Part shown: one piece after another, positions 22,652 through 22,666 of the stretch | Numbering within the stretch: position 1 is the stretch's first letter | Layout: the number at the start of each line of letters is the position of its first letter | From: a virus | Virus record (IMG/VR): IMGVR_UViG_3300009106_000033 | Location: 1-22,666 of that record | Length of the DNA stretch: 22,666 bases | Direction: 5' to 3' (one strand) | Position numbers and translations under genes: made by a program | The notes under the pieces: generated by a model | Databases searched by the model: none | What the model was told of the DNA's origin: nothing | Seen by the model: the letters and a program-made list of their open reading frames with translations, nothing else

Positions 22652-22666
22652 CATGTCTCCATAATA

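Overview
The window looks like part of the genome of an AT-rich marine T4-like myovirus; by eye the G+C is roughly 35%. The signs are a gp61-type primase with a zinc ribbon and TOPRIM domain, a RuvC-like nuclease, ThyX and a class II ribonucleotide reductase in one tight block, T4-type late promoter boxes (NATAAATA), giant repetitive fibre proteins, and many very small overlapping genes. Nearly everything is on the minus strand with 4-base overlaps. The PRPP synthetase and the amino-acid-binding protein have an alphaproteobacterial flavour, so an alphaproteobacterial host is likely (inference). The cobalamin-type reductase suggests a host that can obtain B12.

Layout, in the direction of transcription (right to left). 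(1) 22651-14493 is a virion block: a coiled-coil protein ending in a strong hairpin terminator, two fibre-like proteins sharing an N-terminal domain (260 and 1263 aa), small conserved T4-like proteins, another structural protein with two repeated beta modules, and two or three small proteins, one a membrane protein with a coiled coil. (2) A consensus sigma-70 promoter (TTGACA, 17 bp, TATAAT) at 14463-14491 starts a run of about 9.6 kb with 18 genes down to 4828. It holds primase, ThyX, NrdJ, small proteins, a RuvC-like nuclease, a Gpt-like phosphoribosyltransferase, a small membrane protein, an ammonium transporter, PRPP synthetase, several tiny proteins and a second phosphoribosyltransferase. 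This reads as a nucleotide supply program with nitrogen uptake (Amt), PRPP synthesis, base salvage, deoxynucleotide formation, dTMP synthesis and replication priming. (3) 4613-4827 is the only real intergenic region. It carries two divergent late-promoter boxes. The plus-strand box is perfect TATAAATA and sits just upstream of a 20-residue hydrophobic micro-ORF, the only plus-strand gene candidate in the window. (4) 4612-11 is a second compact operon whose products nearly all appear to act in or at the membrane: a 3-TM protein, a membrane-anchored c-type cytochrome, a secreted amino-acid-binding protein with an added N-terminal domain and coiled coil, a helical protein, a holin-like protein, a lipoprotein lipase, a GNAT-like protein and a PycTM-like membrane protein.

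The envelope operon (4) is the most unusual part. It joins a candidate lysis pair (holin and lipoprotein lipase) to a cytochrome c, a periplasmic binding protein and a homologue of the membrane effector of Pycsar anti-phage defence, apparently under late control. Three small genes that are easily missed are reported: a zinc ribbon at 10121-10267, a 29-residue membrane peptide at 5978-6067 and the plus-strand micro-ORF at 4760-4822. No tRNA, CRISPR array, insertion sequence or integrase was seen.
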